DNA from: Bemisia tabaci
Lineage: Eukaryota > Arthropoda > Insecta > Hemiptera > Aleyrodidae
Reading direction: 5' to 3'
Assembly (NCBI RefSeq): GCF_918797505.1
Contig: NC_092800.1
Span: 8,892,631-8,956,630 of the forward strand
Length of the DNA stretch: 64,000 nt
How positions within the stretch are numbered: position 1 is the stretch's first letter; every line of letters starts with the position of its first letter. Under the pieces are notes generated by a model. That model was not told the origin of the DNA, ran no database searches, and saw only the letters and a list, made by a program, of their open reading frames with translations. Below, piece by piece: positions 12,377 to 24,653 of this stretch. A program made the position numbers and the translations under genes.

Positions 12377-13005
12377 TCAGCAACCGTCCGTGAGCACTCA
12401 GCGCGTCTGCTCCGGCACCGCATCGGTGCGTCGCCACGGCGACGATGCCAAATGGCTGGAATTTTCCTATCCCCTCTGCCCGGCCCAACCTACGATTTCA
12501 ATAAGCGAATTTTCGCGATCGAATGTCATTCATCAAACGAATTGATCAGTGCTGAGTGATGCCGATGATCGGTGATGTCAGGAGCCAATCAGAGCTCAGA
12601 TTTTTTTCCTAAATGAAATTAAGAAGAAAATAAGAAAACACGAAACACTAAAACACAGAAATTGCGAAAACACCAGACTTGAATTGACAAAACACAACAA
12701 CAGATAGAGATGACAGAACAAAAATTTTGGTGAGAGATGAAGTTTCTGACATCGATTGCATCAATTCAAAAATCGAATTCAAGTCCCGAGGTGAATTTGA
12801 AATTTCAAATTGGTGGATTTCAACGGTCTCTGGTGAGACCAACGAAGAAGTCCAATATCATTGAAAAAAAATGCACAATCGTCGAATATCATTCAACGGT
12901 GAATGATATTCGATCGCGAAAATTCGCTTAATTTCTTCTGAAGGGGATCCCTTCAGAGGAAATTGAAATCGTAGGTGGGGAAACACGTAAAGTGGCAAAA
13001 AATAC

Positions 13006-13212
13006 CACGCGCGAAAAAATAGTCGGTGCTGATGACAGAACCCTCTGTTCACAGGGCTCCTGCATTTTCTTTGTTATACGTGCAAAACTTTTCTGTTTTG
13101 AGAACAGAACTTCGGTAGAGAGAACATACGGATCTGTTCTCAATGCGGAAACTTCTGTAGCTGTAACAAAGAAAGTGCAGGAGCTCTGTGAACGGAATTA
13201 TTTTTTTCAGTG
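13006..13212. mobile_element. Family N MITE
   Basis: CACGCGCGAAAAAATAGTCG at left, AATTATTTTTTTCAGTG at right. The subterminal TTCACAGGGCTCCTGCATTT is inverted as AAAGTGCAGGAGCTCTGTGA. Confidence 0.8.
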
Positions 13213-13320
13213 CACCTATCGCTACTACGTAAAGACCTCTCCTTCAGAATACATCCTATACCTCGTGCAGAGATACTATTTTCCCGTCGAAACAAGGAGG
13301 AAACAAGAGCAGCTTAAATA

Positions 13321-13820
13321 GAGATGTTGCATGTGTGAGGAATTTGCGATTTGACTGTTGATTCTTATGTAAAAGTTTGCGAGAAACACGATGGTCCCAC
13401 TGGTTTTCTCTGAAATCGTCTCCCAAGCTCAAAAAAAGCTCTCAAAGTGAGGCCAAAATGGAGGGGATATCCCACCCTACCCTGAGAGTTCACCTCTAAA
13501 TCAAGACAAATTCTCCATGCAAAGATAGGGAGCAAATACATTGACAGGGCTGCCACTTTATTTGGGGACTCTAAAACTGAAAACACAGCATCACTGCCAA
13601 TGTATTTGCTCCCTATCTTTGCATGGAGAGTTTGTCTTGATGTAGAGGTGGACTCTCAGGATAGCGTGGGATATCCCCTCTATTTTGGCCTCAACTTGAG
13701 AGCTTTTTTTGAGCTTGGGAGTTGATTTCAGAGAAAACCAGTGGCACCATCGTGTTTCTCGCGAACTTTTACACAAGAATCGATCGTCAAATCGCAAATT
13801 CCTCACACATGCAACATCTC
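13321..13820. mobile_element. Family A fold-back element, full copy
   Basis: The element starts GAGATGTTGCATGTGTGAGG and ends with its reverse complement. The arms are about 240 bp each, so the single strand can fold into one long hairpin. The centre repeats the GGGAGCAAATACATT module in both orientations. It has no coding capacity. It is followed directly by unrelated single-copy-like sequence. Confidence 0.85.
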
Positions 13821-13990
13821 CATTGCGGGCCGAATTGCACCCCCTACTTTTACGAATCGCCTCTGATTGGCTAATTCGCCTGGTGCCCGCTTTCTAAGGT
13901 TATGGAAAATTACACGTGGCTTATTTTTCATCGAAAATATCTCAAAGACAAGGACAAACTCCTACGCCAGAGACGTATGCGTATGGTACA

Positions 13991-14090
13991 GAATCGATTA
14001 TTAAGGCGTTCGTTGCAAACACCTTATTCATCGATCCTTTTCCATTGGATTAAATGACAGATCAACATCGCGAAGCACGCCTCGCCACTG
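13991..14090. mobile_element. Family F MITE, left-truncated
   Basis: Begins in the middle at GAATCGATTATTAAGGCGTT and runs to the intact right end GCACGCCTCGCCACTG. Confidence 0.75.
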
Positions 14091-14299
14091 TAAGGTACCG
14101 AACGGGTTTTTGTGCTCTTTTTGAGAGCCTCGTAATATTGAGTGGCCATAAATAGCTGCAAATATTCGAGACAGAAGTACCATTGGGGAGCAGGCTCGTC
14201 GAAGCCCCTCTCTCAAGCATGAAAGAATTACATTTCCATTCCAGGTGCTCCTTAAAAGAATATTTTCAGAAATGAAAAGAGATATGCTGCGCAAAACTC

Positions 14300-15010
14300 A
14301 AGTGTTCCTTTGGCGAAGAAGATCAATAATCTAAGTGATGTTTCTATATTACGTAATGCTCTTATAGGGAAAAATCTAGATCCTTTCTAACGATGAGCAG
14401 TGAGTTGAAATTACAGAATTACGTGCATTTAATTATTTATGAAAATAAAAAAATCACTAGATTTCTAGAGATTGCAAAGGAGGGGGGGGGGGGTTGCTAA
14501 TCAAAAATTCCGTCGGACAAGCGCAGAAAGTTGTGAATGGTATGAAAACAAATTTGGTTCAAATTACAATTGAAGGTATTGTTGCACACACACCGTAAGA
14601 GGCTCCGCAGCCTCAGAGACTTTAACGAAAGGTGAGAAAAGTTGACTATTACGTAAACACTCTCTCATCGTCTAATCTCCCGAGTTTAATCAATTGTAAT
14701 AAATATCGTTACTTTTGGTGATTCAGCCGCTGACCGCCTCATCAGAATCGATTATTTTACTACATTTAAATGAACGAAAAGCAGTCTTGCCAAGTTTCGA
14801 GTATATGGCCACCACAGGGTGTAAGACATGGAGAGACTCCTGTTCCAGCAGACTACCGTATGGGCTTTAATTATTCACGGAACATCGATCAAAACCCATT
14901 CAACAATTTTTTCAGACACCATTTGGATGATTGATTATACGTGGCCAAATATTTTATCCCGATGAACGAGCCTTTTTACATAAGTTAATCCGAGCAAAGT
15001 ATGCCGTATG
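14300..15010. other. No gene seen
   Basis: AT-rich, with one G10 run at 14479-14492. No repeat ends recognised. Confidence 0.5.
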
Positions 15011-15264
15011 CTGCCGCGGCGAAGAAAAAACTCGTAAAAACATTCAAATGTTGCCGCACTTCCACCGATAGAATATTTATTTCGATGCTAGTCCGGGCAC
15101 AGTTCTCAATGAAATTTTGAGATACTAAAGACCAAATCGTAAACAAAAGTCTCTGAAAAAGGCAAAGCACAAAATTCGCAAGTTGTACAGGAAATGTCTC
15201 GTTATATCGGACGAAATTTGGCAACATGCGCGTGTTCATAGGATGTTTTCTCTGAGCAAGGTAG
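15011..15264. mobile_element. Family G MITE, old copy
   Basis: Diverged ends CTGCCGCGGCGAAGAAAAAA and TTTCTCTGAGCAAGGTAG, with typical ATGTTGCCGCAC and GAAATTTGGCAACATG inner arms. Confidence 0.65.
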
Positions 15265-15659
15265 TAAAAGCTTGGCCGTCCAATTGTTTTAAGCCCCGCT
15301 CCTTCTTCGCAGGTCCACAGTTCAAATTTTGATTAATGGACTCATGAAAATTGTTCGGTGAACGGAGCATTCGGTCGAATATTTGTTTGATGAATTTTCT
15401 GTCAGACGGTGAAGGCTCAGCATTAATTTTGTACACCTCCCAATCGACGTACTAATGGTTTTATTGGAGATCACTTTTAATCCGTATCACAATGAGCCAT
15501 TAGACTCCTGAAGCATTGAAACACTAACTTGTTTTTTCAACGATATTTCACGCAAAAAACGGGCTCAGGTGCAATCCAGTACACTTAAATCCTTTTGTGA
15601 ATAAATTTTCCTCCTGAGCAATCTGCGAGAAGGTCATTCATAAAATCGCCGATTTCCTG

Positions 15660-15835
15660 AGAAAGAACATAACTACATTACAATGTTGCCAAATTTCTCC
15701 CTCACAATTGAATTTTTACCAGGAGAATCTAGGGCATCTTCTTGAGTAATTCTCCTATCACATGCGGAAATCAGAGAAATTTTGAAAAAAAAAATTGCGC
15801 CGGTACATTTCTGCATAAAATTACTAGCGAAATGA
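15660..15835. mobile_element. Family M left-part fragment
   Basis: GAGAAAGAACATAACTACAT followed by AATGTTGCCAAATTTCTCCC and ATTTTTACCAGGAGAATCTA; no right end. Confidence 0.6.
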
Positions 15836-16519
15836 CCGTGACTGGAGTCACGGGTCTAGAGGCCGCTAAAATATCTATAACACCGAAAAAATGGTGGTAG
15901 GAGCAAGATATGCCATAGAAAAATGATAAAATCGATAGAAAAATGAGTTGAGGGGAGAGGGTGATGGAGCTAGAAAAATGAGCTGGGGGGGGGGAGGTAG
16001 AATAAATGCTGGCAAAAAAAAATAAAACTAACCTAGCAATGATTTATTAACAAAAAAAAAAAAAAAATGAAAAAATGAACAAAAGAAATTGAAATAAAAC
16101 ATCAGCTGATAGCAAACAAAGGTTACCAAGGAAACCAAGGAATGGAGCTTTCATAAAAACAGATTAGTGGAAAACAGCGTATGTAGAGCACTTACGTTAA
16201 TTACCGTCTATAAGTAATCGGTAAATGCGATTTAACCGAAAATATGTACAGTTCTTCATCAGACCAAAATGGACAAAATTACAAAATTTGAATCAGCTAA
16301 CGTAAATCTAACGGTAGTTATCGTGAACGAAAGAATTGACGACATAGGTCGGGTAACTATTATAGGTGGGATGGGATGGGATTATAGGTGGGATGGGATC
16401 ATTTGGGTCCATTTTTTGTAACCTTAAAATGGAGTTACGTTCTACATTTCTAGAAGCAACGAGATATAAAACGCTCGGGGGAGGAAGGATCAGAGCCAAA
16501 TGTACTTAAATTCTTGCGT

Positions 16520-16690
16520 GATGTAAAAACGTAACCACGTAATAATGTTGCGAAATTTCCCCCGCAAAAATTGCATTTTTACCAGGCAAATCTAGGACAT
16601 CTCCTTAGGTTTCCTCTGATCTCATTCGAAAATCAAAAATATTTTGGAAAAAAATGCACGAGTCGACTGTTCGAATCATGTGGAGGGAGC
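16520..16690. mobile_element. Family M left-part fragment
   Basis: GATGTAAAAACGTAACCACG and AATGTTGCGAAATTTCCCCC match the left half of family M; the right half is absent. Confidence 0.6.
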
Positions 16691-16912
16691 CCATCTCACA
16701 ATGAATGTAAAATAATAGTGAGTCTTCTGTTACATTTCATCTTCCTTATCAAAAATGTATACTTGCGCAAACTCCTTGGCTCGTCGAAGTAAAATGTTGC
16801 GCTCGAAATATTTCACTCTAAAAATTAATTGAAAATCTTATAAAACACGCTCAATGAACAGATCCCTTTCTTAACTTCCCTTTCGCCAAACGCTGCTCAA
16901 GTTAGCCCATAG

Positions 16913-17077
16913 CAGTGGTGATCCGTGAATGATCGATTGTCGATATTTCCGCACTTGAAGCTGTGGTAAAGAATCGATTATTAAAGGTGCTCGTTGCAAA
17001 CACCCTGTTTATCGATCCTTTTCCATAGGTTTAAATGGCAGATCAATCAATATATCGCAAAGCACGCCACGCCACTG
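16913..17077. mobile_element. Family F MITE
   Basis: CAGTGGTGATCCGTGAATGA to AGCACGCCACGCCACTG, 165 bp. The flanks GCCCATAG and GCCCATTA are an imperfect 8-bp duplication. Confidence 0.88.
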
Positions 17078-17551
17078 GCCCATTACCGTAGTCAAAATAA
17101 AATGGAAGACTCAGCATGTAGTTAAACTGGATGTTTACAGGTTTTTGCGTTGAAAACGGTGACTAGGCAGTTTTCGCACGGTTTTATGCGAATCGGTATG
17201 AGCGGGCAAGCTTAAACGCTCCGGTAGAGATTTTATTCAACTCTTGATCATCAGGTCAACGAGAATGCGCTTTTAAACGGTTGCTGATGAATTGGTGTGA
17301 ATATTCAATTAGTTTGAGGAGGTAAAGAATGCAGAAGACAGTCGTCTGGATGGACCACACCCAGGGTTGCCGAACACCACAAAAAATTCACATTTTTATG
17401 ATGGTCAAAGTTAAGGATCTTCGTAGAGCCTGGCAACAAAGCATATACCAATGTTGCAAATTTGCGCAGAAACTACTGAATTCTCCATAATCACTGATCC
17501 TTTTACGTTACTAGGTAGGAATGGATTAATTCTTTTCTTTTTTTGCATACT

Positions 17552-17714
17552 CAGTGGCGAGGCGTGAATGATCGATTATCGATATGTCCCCATTTGAGCT
17601 GTAGTAAAGAATCGATTATTAAGGTGTCCGTTGCGAACGCCCTGTTCATCGATCCTTTTCCATAGGTTTAAGTGGCATATCAATCGATATATCGCAAAGC
17701 ACGCCACGCCACCG
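17552..17714. mobile_element. Family F MITE
   Basis: CAGTGGCGAGGCGTGAATGA to GCACGCCACGCCACCG. The flanks TGCATACT and TACATACT differ at one base. Confidence 0.88.
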
Positions 17715-17734
17715 TACATACTATGTCGTCGTTT

Positions 17735-17972
17735 CTCATGCGAAAGAACGTAATTGCATTCCAACATTGAGAAATTTCTTATCCTAAAATTTTGTTTACT
17801 ATTAGAAGACTATTGGGCCATTCTGGGCTGATTTTCTTTGATTACAAGAAACAATCAGTAAAATTTTTGACATACGTACATTGCGCAATCGTATTCCTTA
17901 GTAAAAAAAAAAAATGCAGTGTTAAGGTCAATTTTGCATCCTCGGTATTGCGTCAAGTTCCTTCGTTTGCGA
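17735..17972. mobile_element. Family M MITE
   Basis: CTCATGCGAAAGAACGTAAT at left; the decayed right end GTCAATTTTGCATCCTCGGT..TTCCTTCGTTTGC. It borders the hydrophobic open frame. Confidence 0.6.
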
Positions 17973-17994
17973 AAAAAACGGGATCCAGACAGTA

Positions 17995-18270
17995 TTGCAT
18001 TGTATTGAAATCATTACGCAAGTTTTCGATGATTACGTTAAAAAGAGGTTAACTTCTGTATTTATATTATTTGCAGCTTTCCTGATAGCATGCACGATTT
18101 CATTTCATATTTTACTGTTATTTAATTCTATTACCATAGCAAACACTATGTGTATAGTTGCGTCCATAGTGACGACCATATATATGACAATGTATGGTGC
18201 TTTAGTGTGTGGTTTTGACCTTCATAAAATTATAGTTCAATCTTTGTACGTAATATTTGTATGTCTCTAG
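17995..18270 (+). CDS. Possible exon with two hydrophobic segments
   Basis: The frame runs open from the end of a family M element to TAG at 18268-18270. It encodes two hydrophobic stretches, the first around FILFAAFLIACTISFHILLL and the second around ASIVTTIYMTMYGALVC, followed by HKIIVQSLY. A good acceptor (ttatattatttgcag) ends at 18076. Possible donors follow the second segment: GTACGT at 18246, GTATGT at 18259 and GTGAGT at 18271. A two-helix exon ending in a small loop and an SxxY-like motif recalls the C-terminal part of insect odorant receptors, but the match is weak and no partner exon was found. It could be a gene relic or chance AT-rich sequence. Confidence 0.22.
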   Translation: MHCIEIITQVFDDYVKKRLTSVFILFAAFLIACTISFHILLLFNSITIANTMCIVASIVTTIYMTMYGALVCGFDLHKIIVQSLYVIFVCL

Positions 18271-18660
18271 GTGAGTTTTATTATAGAGGACTACTTATCG
18301 GAATTAGCTGTAGCCTAGCGCCAGAATGTATTCTAAAATAAGTTTAATTTCTAGTTTTTCCATATATCATCTTTTCCCAACTTATAGTGGCTAGGCCATC
18401 ACCTAAAACGTCTCAGGTTCTTGTTCAGAATGTTCTTGGCCTTTTTCCTGGTTTGTCTTGCTATTTACTTTCGTCGCTCAACCAGTGCTTTATTCACAAA
18501 TGAAAATACCTCCTATTTATAATATTCCAATTTGATACAAGCCAAAACGGCTCTTGTCGAAACTTCAGTCCCACGGGAAGACTGCGGTAAGCGGGAAAAA
18601 AGGATGGTTTACTTTTCTAAACTTGCGTTAAAGTCTTCTGACCATGGCACGGAATACTTC

Positions 18661-18830
18661 CAGTGGCGTGGCATGCTTTGCGATAAATCGATTGATATGC
18701 CATTTAAACACTTGGAAAAGGATCGATAAATAGGTTATTCGTAAGAAACACCTCACTAATCGATTCTTTACAAAAGCCTGTAGTGGGGAAACATCGATAA
18801 TTATCGGCCATTCACGCTTCACCATGACGC
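18661..18830. mobile_element. Family F MITE, right end degenerate
   Basis: Intact left end CAGTGGCGTGGCATGCTTTG; the right side CATTCACGCTTCACCATGAC has decayed. Confidence 0.8.
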
Positions 18831-19292
18831 TACACCACATCATTTGAAAGTTTTCAAAATTGCGCGATTTCTTTGTTCATTTAAACTTTGGGTACATCCC
18901 CTAAGCGCTTCACGGTCCAACCCCACAAAGCACTTCGCGCCTTAAATTGGACGTTATGCGTTGCTCATATGTTTTTATATAATAAAGTAAGGCGTGTACA
19001 CTAAAGAAATCGATATGATAGTTTACCTTTAAAATTTTTCATTCTTTGGTATGAAAACAAAACCGTTTCTCTATAGGCATTTTATTCAAACTAAATTTGA
19101 AGATGCACGATTTTGAAAACACTGTTATCGAGCAGGTTCTCGCCTGTCAAATACGATCCATATCAGCGTTTCTCTGACGTAATGGCGTATATCCATTTCC
19201 TAGTGAGCCCTGTTTTACAAATAGATCCATACTTTCTGGGACTCATGCGAAAATCGAGATAAGCCTTTAAGTCAGAGGAGCAACGAGATATT

Positions 19293-19545
19293 CTCCCGTG
19301 CTAAGGAAAAACGCCGTATGAACATTCCAGAGTTGCCAAATTTCCTTCGATGAAATGTTCATTTTTTAAGAAAGCTATGGATATTTTTCATCGGGATTTT
19401 TAAGAAATTTAGGTGAAAATGCGAACAGAAGTATCTGAAAAATCGGAGGTAAAACGTTCCCAAATTTTCCCGCAAATGCTTGATTTATTAAAAAAAATTT
19501 GGCAACGCCTGAAGGCTCATACGGCGTTTTTCCTTAGTGCGGCAG
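19293..19545. mobile_element. Family G MITE
   Basis: CTCCCGTGCTAAGGAAAAAC to GTTTTTCCTTAGTGCGGCAG, ~253 bp, with GAACATTCCAGAGTTGCC and GGCAACGCCTGAAGG arms. Confidence 0.87.
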
Positions 19546-20016
19546 TATTCTTATCGCTCGCTTAAAATAAGCGAATTTTACGCAAAACTCGACGACTGCG
19601 CAAAAGAGTGCGCCAAGAGAGGATGAAAAGAAAAAGCAGTAAGTTCAAAATAGGATCTGGAGGAGGGAGCATGAATGCTCAGCGGTGACTAATTGAGAGC
19701 TGTTCTTATAAATCTCAGTCACTCGGAGAGAGGACAAAATTAATTAGACTGTGTAAAATGTTTGACACGGTTTGGAGAAAAAAGCTGCCCAGGAACGGTC
19801 GGGTCGGGCTCGCGAGGGAGGGGGGAGGAGGGAGGAGGGAGGGAGAGAACAACTATGGTCGAACCTCGATGATTAAAACTGATTTATTTTAGAGAATCGG
19901 TCGATGGATGTTAATTGGTCTTTATTAGTGCACCAAAAACAACCTTCCGGCGCACAGTGAGCCAAATCCGGAGTTCCTCCCATACTGAGAATGAACCAGT
20001 TTTTTTTCTAACCTTA

Positions 20017-20199
20017 CACGCAAAAAAATATTTGGTGCTGATGACAGAACCTCCTGTTCACAGGGCTCTTGCACTCCCTTTGTTATTTTTACAGAACTTT
20101 TCTGTTGTGACAACAGAACTTTGGTCGCGAGTACAGAGTGATCTGTCCTCAATATGAAAACTTCTGTAGCTGTAACAAAAAAAGTGCAGGACTCCTTTA
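20017..20199. mobile_element. Family N MITE, right end removed by family G
   Basis: CACGCAAAAAAATATTTGGT then TGTTCACAGGGCTCTTGCAC; stops after AAAAAGTGCAGGACTCC where the family G copy begins. Confidence 0.78.
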
Positions 20200-20453
20200 C
20201 TGCCGTGCTGAGGAAGAACGCCGTATAAACATTCGAGAGTTATCAAATTTCCTTCGATAAAATGTTTATTTTTTACGGAAGTTATGAATATTCTTCCTTT
20301 AAATTTTCAGAAACTTTAGGTAAAATTGTGAACTAAATTATCTGCGAAATTGGCAGAAAAAGTTTCAAAAGTTTTCCTAGAAATTAGTAATTTGCGAGAG
20401 GAAATTTGGCAACGCCTGCAGCTCATACGGCGTTATTTTCCTTAACACGGCAG
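20200..20453. mobile_element. Family G MITE inserted in a family N element
   Basis: CTGCCGTGCTGAGGAAGAAC to TTTTCCTTAACACGGCAG, flanked by TA on both sides. It cuts the right end of the family N copy that begins at 20017. Confidence 0.87.
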
Positions 20454-20455
20454 TA

Positions 20456-20530
20456 CACAGAAAAAATAGATGGCGCTGACGACCTGTTCACAGGGCTCCT
20501 GCAGTTTTTTTGTTACACTTACAGAATGTT
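20456..20530. mobile_element. Family N left-end fragment
   Basis: ACACAGAAAAAATAGATGGC plus CTGTTCACAGGGCTCCTGCA, a second left end just right of the family G insertion. Confidence 0.65.
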
Positions 20531-22303
20531 TTTCTTAATAAAGAAAATCAGCTCAAGTTTTGGTTAGTAATATAATCATTATAAAATTAGCTCAGAACTG
20601 ATTACATATTTAAAAAAATTTAAAAAATATACCAAGATCTTGTTCATGATAGTGACTCAGTCAGTATTTTGTGCACCAAACACAAGAGTATCAACTCACT
20701 GTGGGGTGCTCCTCTGCACGCAACACAGAGTCTTGCTATCTTCACCCGCTGCGATAATTATTATTCTAAATGTGTGTTGATCTACACCATATTCGAAATG
20801 GTCAATTGTTATAGTCTTTAAAAAGCAGATTTGCTAGATTTCGTGAAAAATTATCTTTTATTGACAGATTTTTACCGTTGTAAAATGATTACTAGCCAAC
20901 CTCAAATATTCACGGTTGGAATGTGAATTGCACGCAAAAAATTCACACAATGGTTGCCTCTAAACTTGGTAGTAATGGTGATGACAGGGTATACTATCAA
21001 ATGGGTAAATTGCATAAGTATTCTGCAAGAGATGGGTCTTAGCTGAATTGTGGCTGTGTAAATGTAGCAACATAGTTTCGTAATGTGTTACGATATCACA
21101 TTTCAATGTAGGTGTCGATTTTAAATTAAGATTTGACCACTTTACAAGTAATCGAGTAAAAAAAAAAGAACTACAGTGGAATTTTTAACGAATAACACAC
21201 CTATATGTATATCCACACACATATGGGTTAATATTGCATCATCTGGTGCAGAAACATAATCCAACTTTTTGGAAGTATTTCAATAGTTGAGAACGAGAAT
21301 TCGCCAATATTAAAAAAACGGGGAAAAATCGAAAATTTTCACTCAGACAATTTTTTTTTTTTCTTTTTTTTCTGTGATGAGAGGAAAAATTCGCCACTCA
21401 GACTAGTTTACTTCGAAATTTCTGTCTCAGTACCGATATAAGGAAACTTCGGCCGGTGTTAATTCTGAAAGTTTCAAAGTAAGCTTTTAAATTTCAAGTT
21501 ATTATTAATAAAATTATCATAATTCATCGCCTTACCTTCACGTAAAATTAAGCAGCTCTTATTTCTCGGCTTAGTTGAGCCAAGATTGTAGCGTTGTTGC
21601 CAACTGAAACCTTTATATCGTTCATTTTGAACATATCCATTATGTTTTCAATGAGAATTGATTTAACAATTTTGACTGGATTTACTTAGGGACATTGAGT
21701 ATCGAACGATTAGTATCGAAACAGCAGGAACATTTTAACTTAACCTGCTCCTGGATTTTTGCACTGCATTGAAAAAATTAGTTTGATTCTAAACTTATTT
21801 TTAACATGCTGTGTTCGACATGGATAAGTCTATATTTTACTCGAAGCGGCAATACAGGATCTCATCCGTAGAATTTGTCCGGATTTAATCTGCCTCGATG
21901 GTTTTTGAATGAGCGATTTTAGCGGTTAATGCCATGTCCGCGAGGCTTATCTCACACTGCGGATCTGTGCAGAAAAATTCAAAGCAGCTACAAAGTAAGC
22001 AACCTGTTGTCACGCCATGCCTCATTCTGGATTCCTTGCTCATCGTTTAGGTAAAAAATGGAAGGGAAAATAAAAAGAAAGGAAAACTGCTAATAATCAA
22101 TTTGTCTCGTTGGCAGAGCCTAGCCAGCATTCCCTGCTGTTAAATTAATCAAACTCAACTTGCTGGCTCTCTTAAAAACATTTCCCAGTCCGCATCAAAA
22201 AGTTGCATCATCCCCGGTGCTGCCAGACTTGCTCCCTTTTTAGGATGTCCAAATTTATCCGAGCCGTTCACATCTGATAAAGACATCCCTCGAGTTAGGA
22301 ATC
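20531..22303. other. No gene seen
   Basis: 1.8 kb of AT-rich sequence with T runs near 21352-21370. No convincing frame, splice pair or repeat boundary. Confidence 0.5.
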
Positions 22304-22722
22304 CACTGAAAAAAAAAATCTCGGTGTATTTACTAAGAAAATGGTAAAATTACCAAGCATTCAGGGTTCTATTTGATCCCAGTTTTTTCTTGGTAAAATT
22401 ACCATTTATGGAATTGGTAATTTTACCGAGAAATCTCGGTACAATTATTGAACTTTCCCCGTAATTTTACTGGACCTTGGTAAAAACGCCAATATTTTTT
22501 ATCGACTGTGGTAGAATTACCGAGATAAAATGGCAAAGTTACCGGGAATCGATTACCAATAAAAGTGGTATTCTTACCTGAAAAAAACCAGTAAAAATGC
22601 CGGATTTTAGGTAAGCTTACTAGCCTGTCTTAGTAAAATTACCAGTAATTGGTAAAAAAAGTGAGATGGTAAAAGTACCAACGGACCTTGGTAAAAACGC
22701 CGAGAATTTTTTTTTTTCAGTG
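22304..22722 (+). mobile_element. Family H MITE
   Basis: This copy has the same orientation and body as 7247-7640, with an extra ACCATTTATGGAATTGGTAA segment absent from that copy. The flanks share CCCTCGAG..TAGGAATC on both sides, an unusually long imperfect duplication. Confidence 0.9.
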
Positions 22723-23032
22723 CACCCCTCGAGAGTAGGAATCGGATTACACTTTGCAATGAGGAGCCACTATTTCTGGCTCATTTTAGAAACAACATAC
22801 ATGCCATTAGTTTCCCTATGCAGAAAGGTGCTTTTATGGAGGAGCCGGGGATATTAGTTCCTTAGTGCAAAATTTAATGCAATTGATAAATCGCAAAAGT
22901 TTGCTAGAGCGAAAAAAGGGTCGCTTCTTGTGGAATGTGGTTCACAAATTACAATGAGCACATCGGAATTGTCTGAAGTTTAATTGTGTTTTTACAGGCA
23001 AATGCTCGTGCGATTCATGTTTAAAATTTTGC

Positions 23033-23313
23033 TGTGGGCTGATTATTGAACTTGATAGACAAAGCGGTAGATAAAGAAAGCAAAAAGATGGAGGAGCGAT
23101 CCCGTTGGTTGAAGCGGATGGCTGCAATGAACAAGGGAGGCAAGTAACAGACTAACAATAAGTATAACGGCTACCACTAGGGAGCTTAGAGTTGGTCCTT
23201 TATTTTCCCTTCAGTCTATAACAATCTCTTGTGTCAACCAATAGAATCACTCTATTTCCCCTTTGCCCTCTTAGTCTGTCGCTTTGGCGATTGATTGCAA
23301 TAATCGCCCGCAG
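23033..23313. mobile_element. Family J MITE
   Basis: TGTGGGCTGATTATTGAACT to ATTGCAATAATCGCCCGCAG; inner arms carry CCGTTGGTTGAAGC and TCAACCAATAGAATC. Confidence 0.78.
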
Positions 23314-23643
23314 GTGAATGATTTTGCGATTTTTGTTCACAATGTTGCTGTTTTTATAGTGGAAGCGGAAAAGATTTTAGGGTAATTTTAAGTGGATGAA
23401 TTTAGGCTCTTTGAACGGAAAGGGCATAAAGAGGGTTCGGGCGGCTTCTCTCAGAAAATTTTTGAAATTTTAAAGCATCAAATATGTAGTATGGGTCAAT
23501 TTCGTCACGAATTGCCAAATATTAGAGTCCCTCCTTTTTCTTTCTCTGTTCCTCCCTTCTTCGTTCCTTCCCTTTCTCTTCCTCCTTGCCCCCCACGCCC
23601 CTCCCCCTGGATCCGCCTACGTCGGAGACGCCCCACAGTATTC

Positions 23644-23738
23644 AGGGAAAATACAATTTGTGGTTGGAAATTTTGCAACATTGAAGTGTGGTTATGTTCT
23701 TTCGTCTGAGAAACAACGCTACTTTGCCGATTACTTCA
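23644..23738 (+). repeat. 95-bp flanking duplication, unit 1 (family M right end)
   Basis: AGGGAAAATACAATTTGTGG...GCCGATTACTTCA recurs at 24148-24240 with a few changes. It contains TTGAAGTGTGGTTATGTTCT, the right end of a family M element. Confidence 0.8.
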
Positions 23739-24147
23739 CACTGAAAAAAAATTCTCGGCGTTTTTACCAAGGTCCGTTGGTGCCTTTACCATCTCACTTT
23801 TAACAATTATAGGTAATTTTACCAAGACAGACTGGTAAACTTACCTAAAAACCGGTATTTTTACTATTTTTTCAGGTAAGAATACCACTTTTATTGGTAA
23901 TCAATTCCCGGTAACTTTGCCATTTTATCTCGGTAATTCTACCACAGTCGATAAAAAATATTGGCGTTTTTACCAAGGTCCAGTAAAATTACCGAGAAAG
24001 TTCAATAATTTTACCGAGATTTCTCGGTAAAATTACCGATTCCATAAATGGTTATTTTACCGAGAAAAAACTGGGATCAAATGGAACCCTGAATTCTTGG
24101 TAATTTTACCCTTTTCTTAGTAAATACACCGAGATTTTTTTTCAGTA
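23739..24147 (-). mobile_element. Family H MITE, inverted copy
   Basis: Full copy in the opposite orientation to the others, from CACTGAAAAAAAATTCTCGG to the degenerate end TTTTTTTTCAGTA. It sits between the two copies of a 95-bp flanking duplication. Confidence 0.9.
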
Positions 24148-24240
24148 AGGGAAAATACAATTTGTGCTTGGAAATTTTGCAACATTGAAGTGTAGTTACG
24201 TTCTTTCGTCTGAGAAACGACGCTACTCTGCCGATTACTT
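24148..24240 (+). repeat. Flanking duplication, unit 2
   Basis: Second copy of 23644-23738, placed between two family H elements of opposite orientation. Confidence 0.8.
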
Positions 24241-24653
24241 CACTGAAAAAAAAATCTCGGTGTATTTACCAAGAAAAGGGTAAAATTACCAAGAATTCAG
24301 GGTTCTATTTGATCCCAGTTTTTTCTTGGTAAAATTACCATTTATGGAATTGGTAATTTTACCGAGAAATCTCGGTACAATTATTGACTTTCTCGGTAAT
24401 TTTACTGATTCCCGGTAAAAATGCCAATATTTTTATCGACTGTGGTAGAATTACCGAGATAAAATGGCAAAGTTACCGGGAATTGATTATCAATAAAAGT
24501 GGTATTCTTACCTGGAAAAAATAGTAAAAATACCGGTTTTTAGGTAACTTTACCAGTCTGTCTTGGTAAAATTACCAATAATCGGTAAAAAAAGTGAGAT
24601 GGTATAGGTACCAACGGACCTTGGTAAAAACGCCGAGAATTTTTTTTTCAATG
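24241..24653 (+). mobile_element. Family H MITE
   Basis: Full copy in forward orientation, separated from the inverted copy by only 93 bp. The right tip is degenerate (TTTTCAATG). Confidence 0.9.

Noticed and set aside
15236..15436. 66-codon minus-strand frame with coding-like composition
   Set aside because: No clear acceptor or donor; it abuts an old family G element and matches no family known to me.
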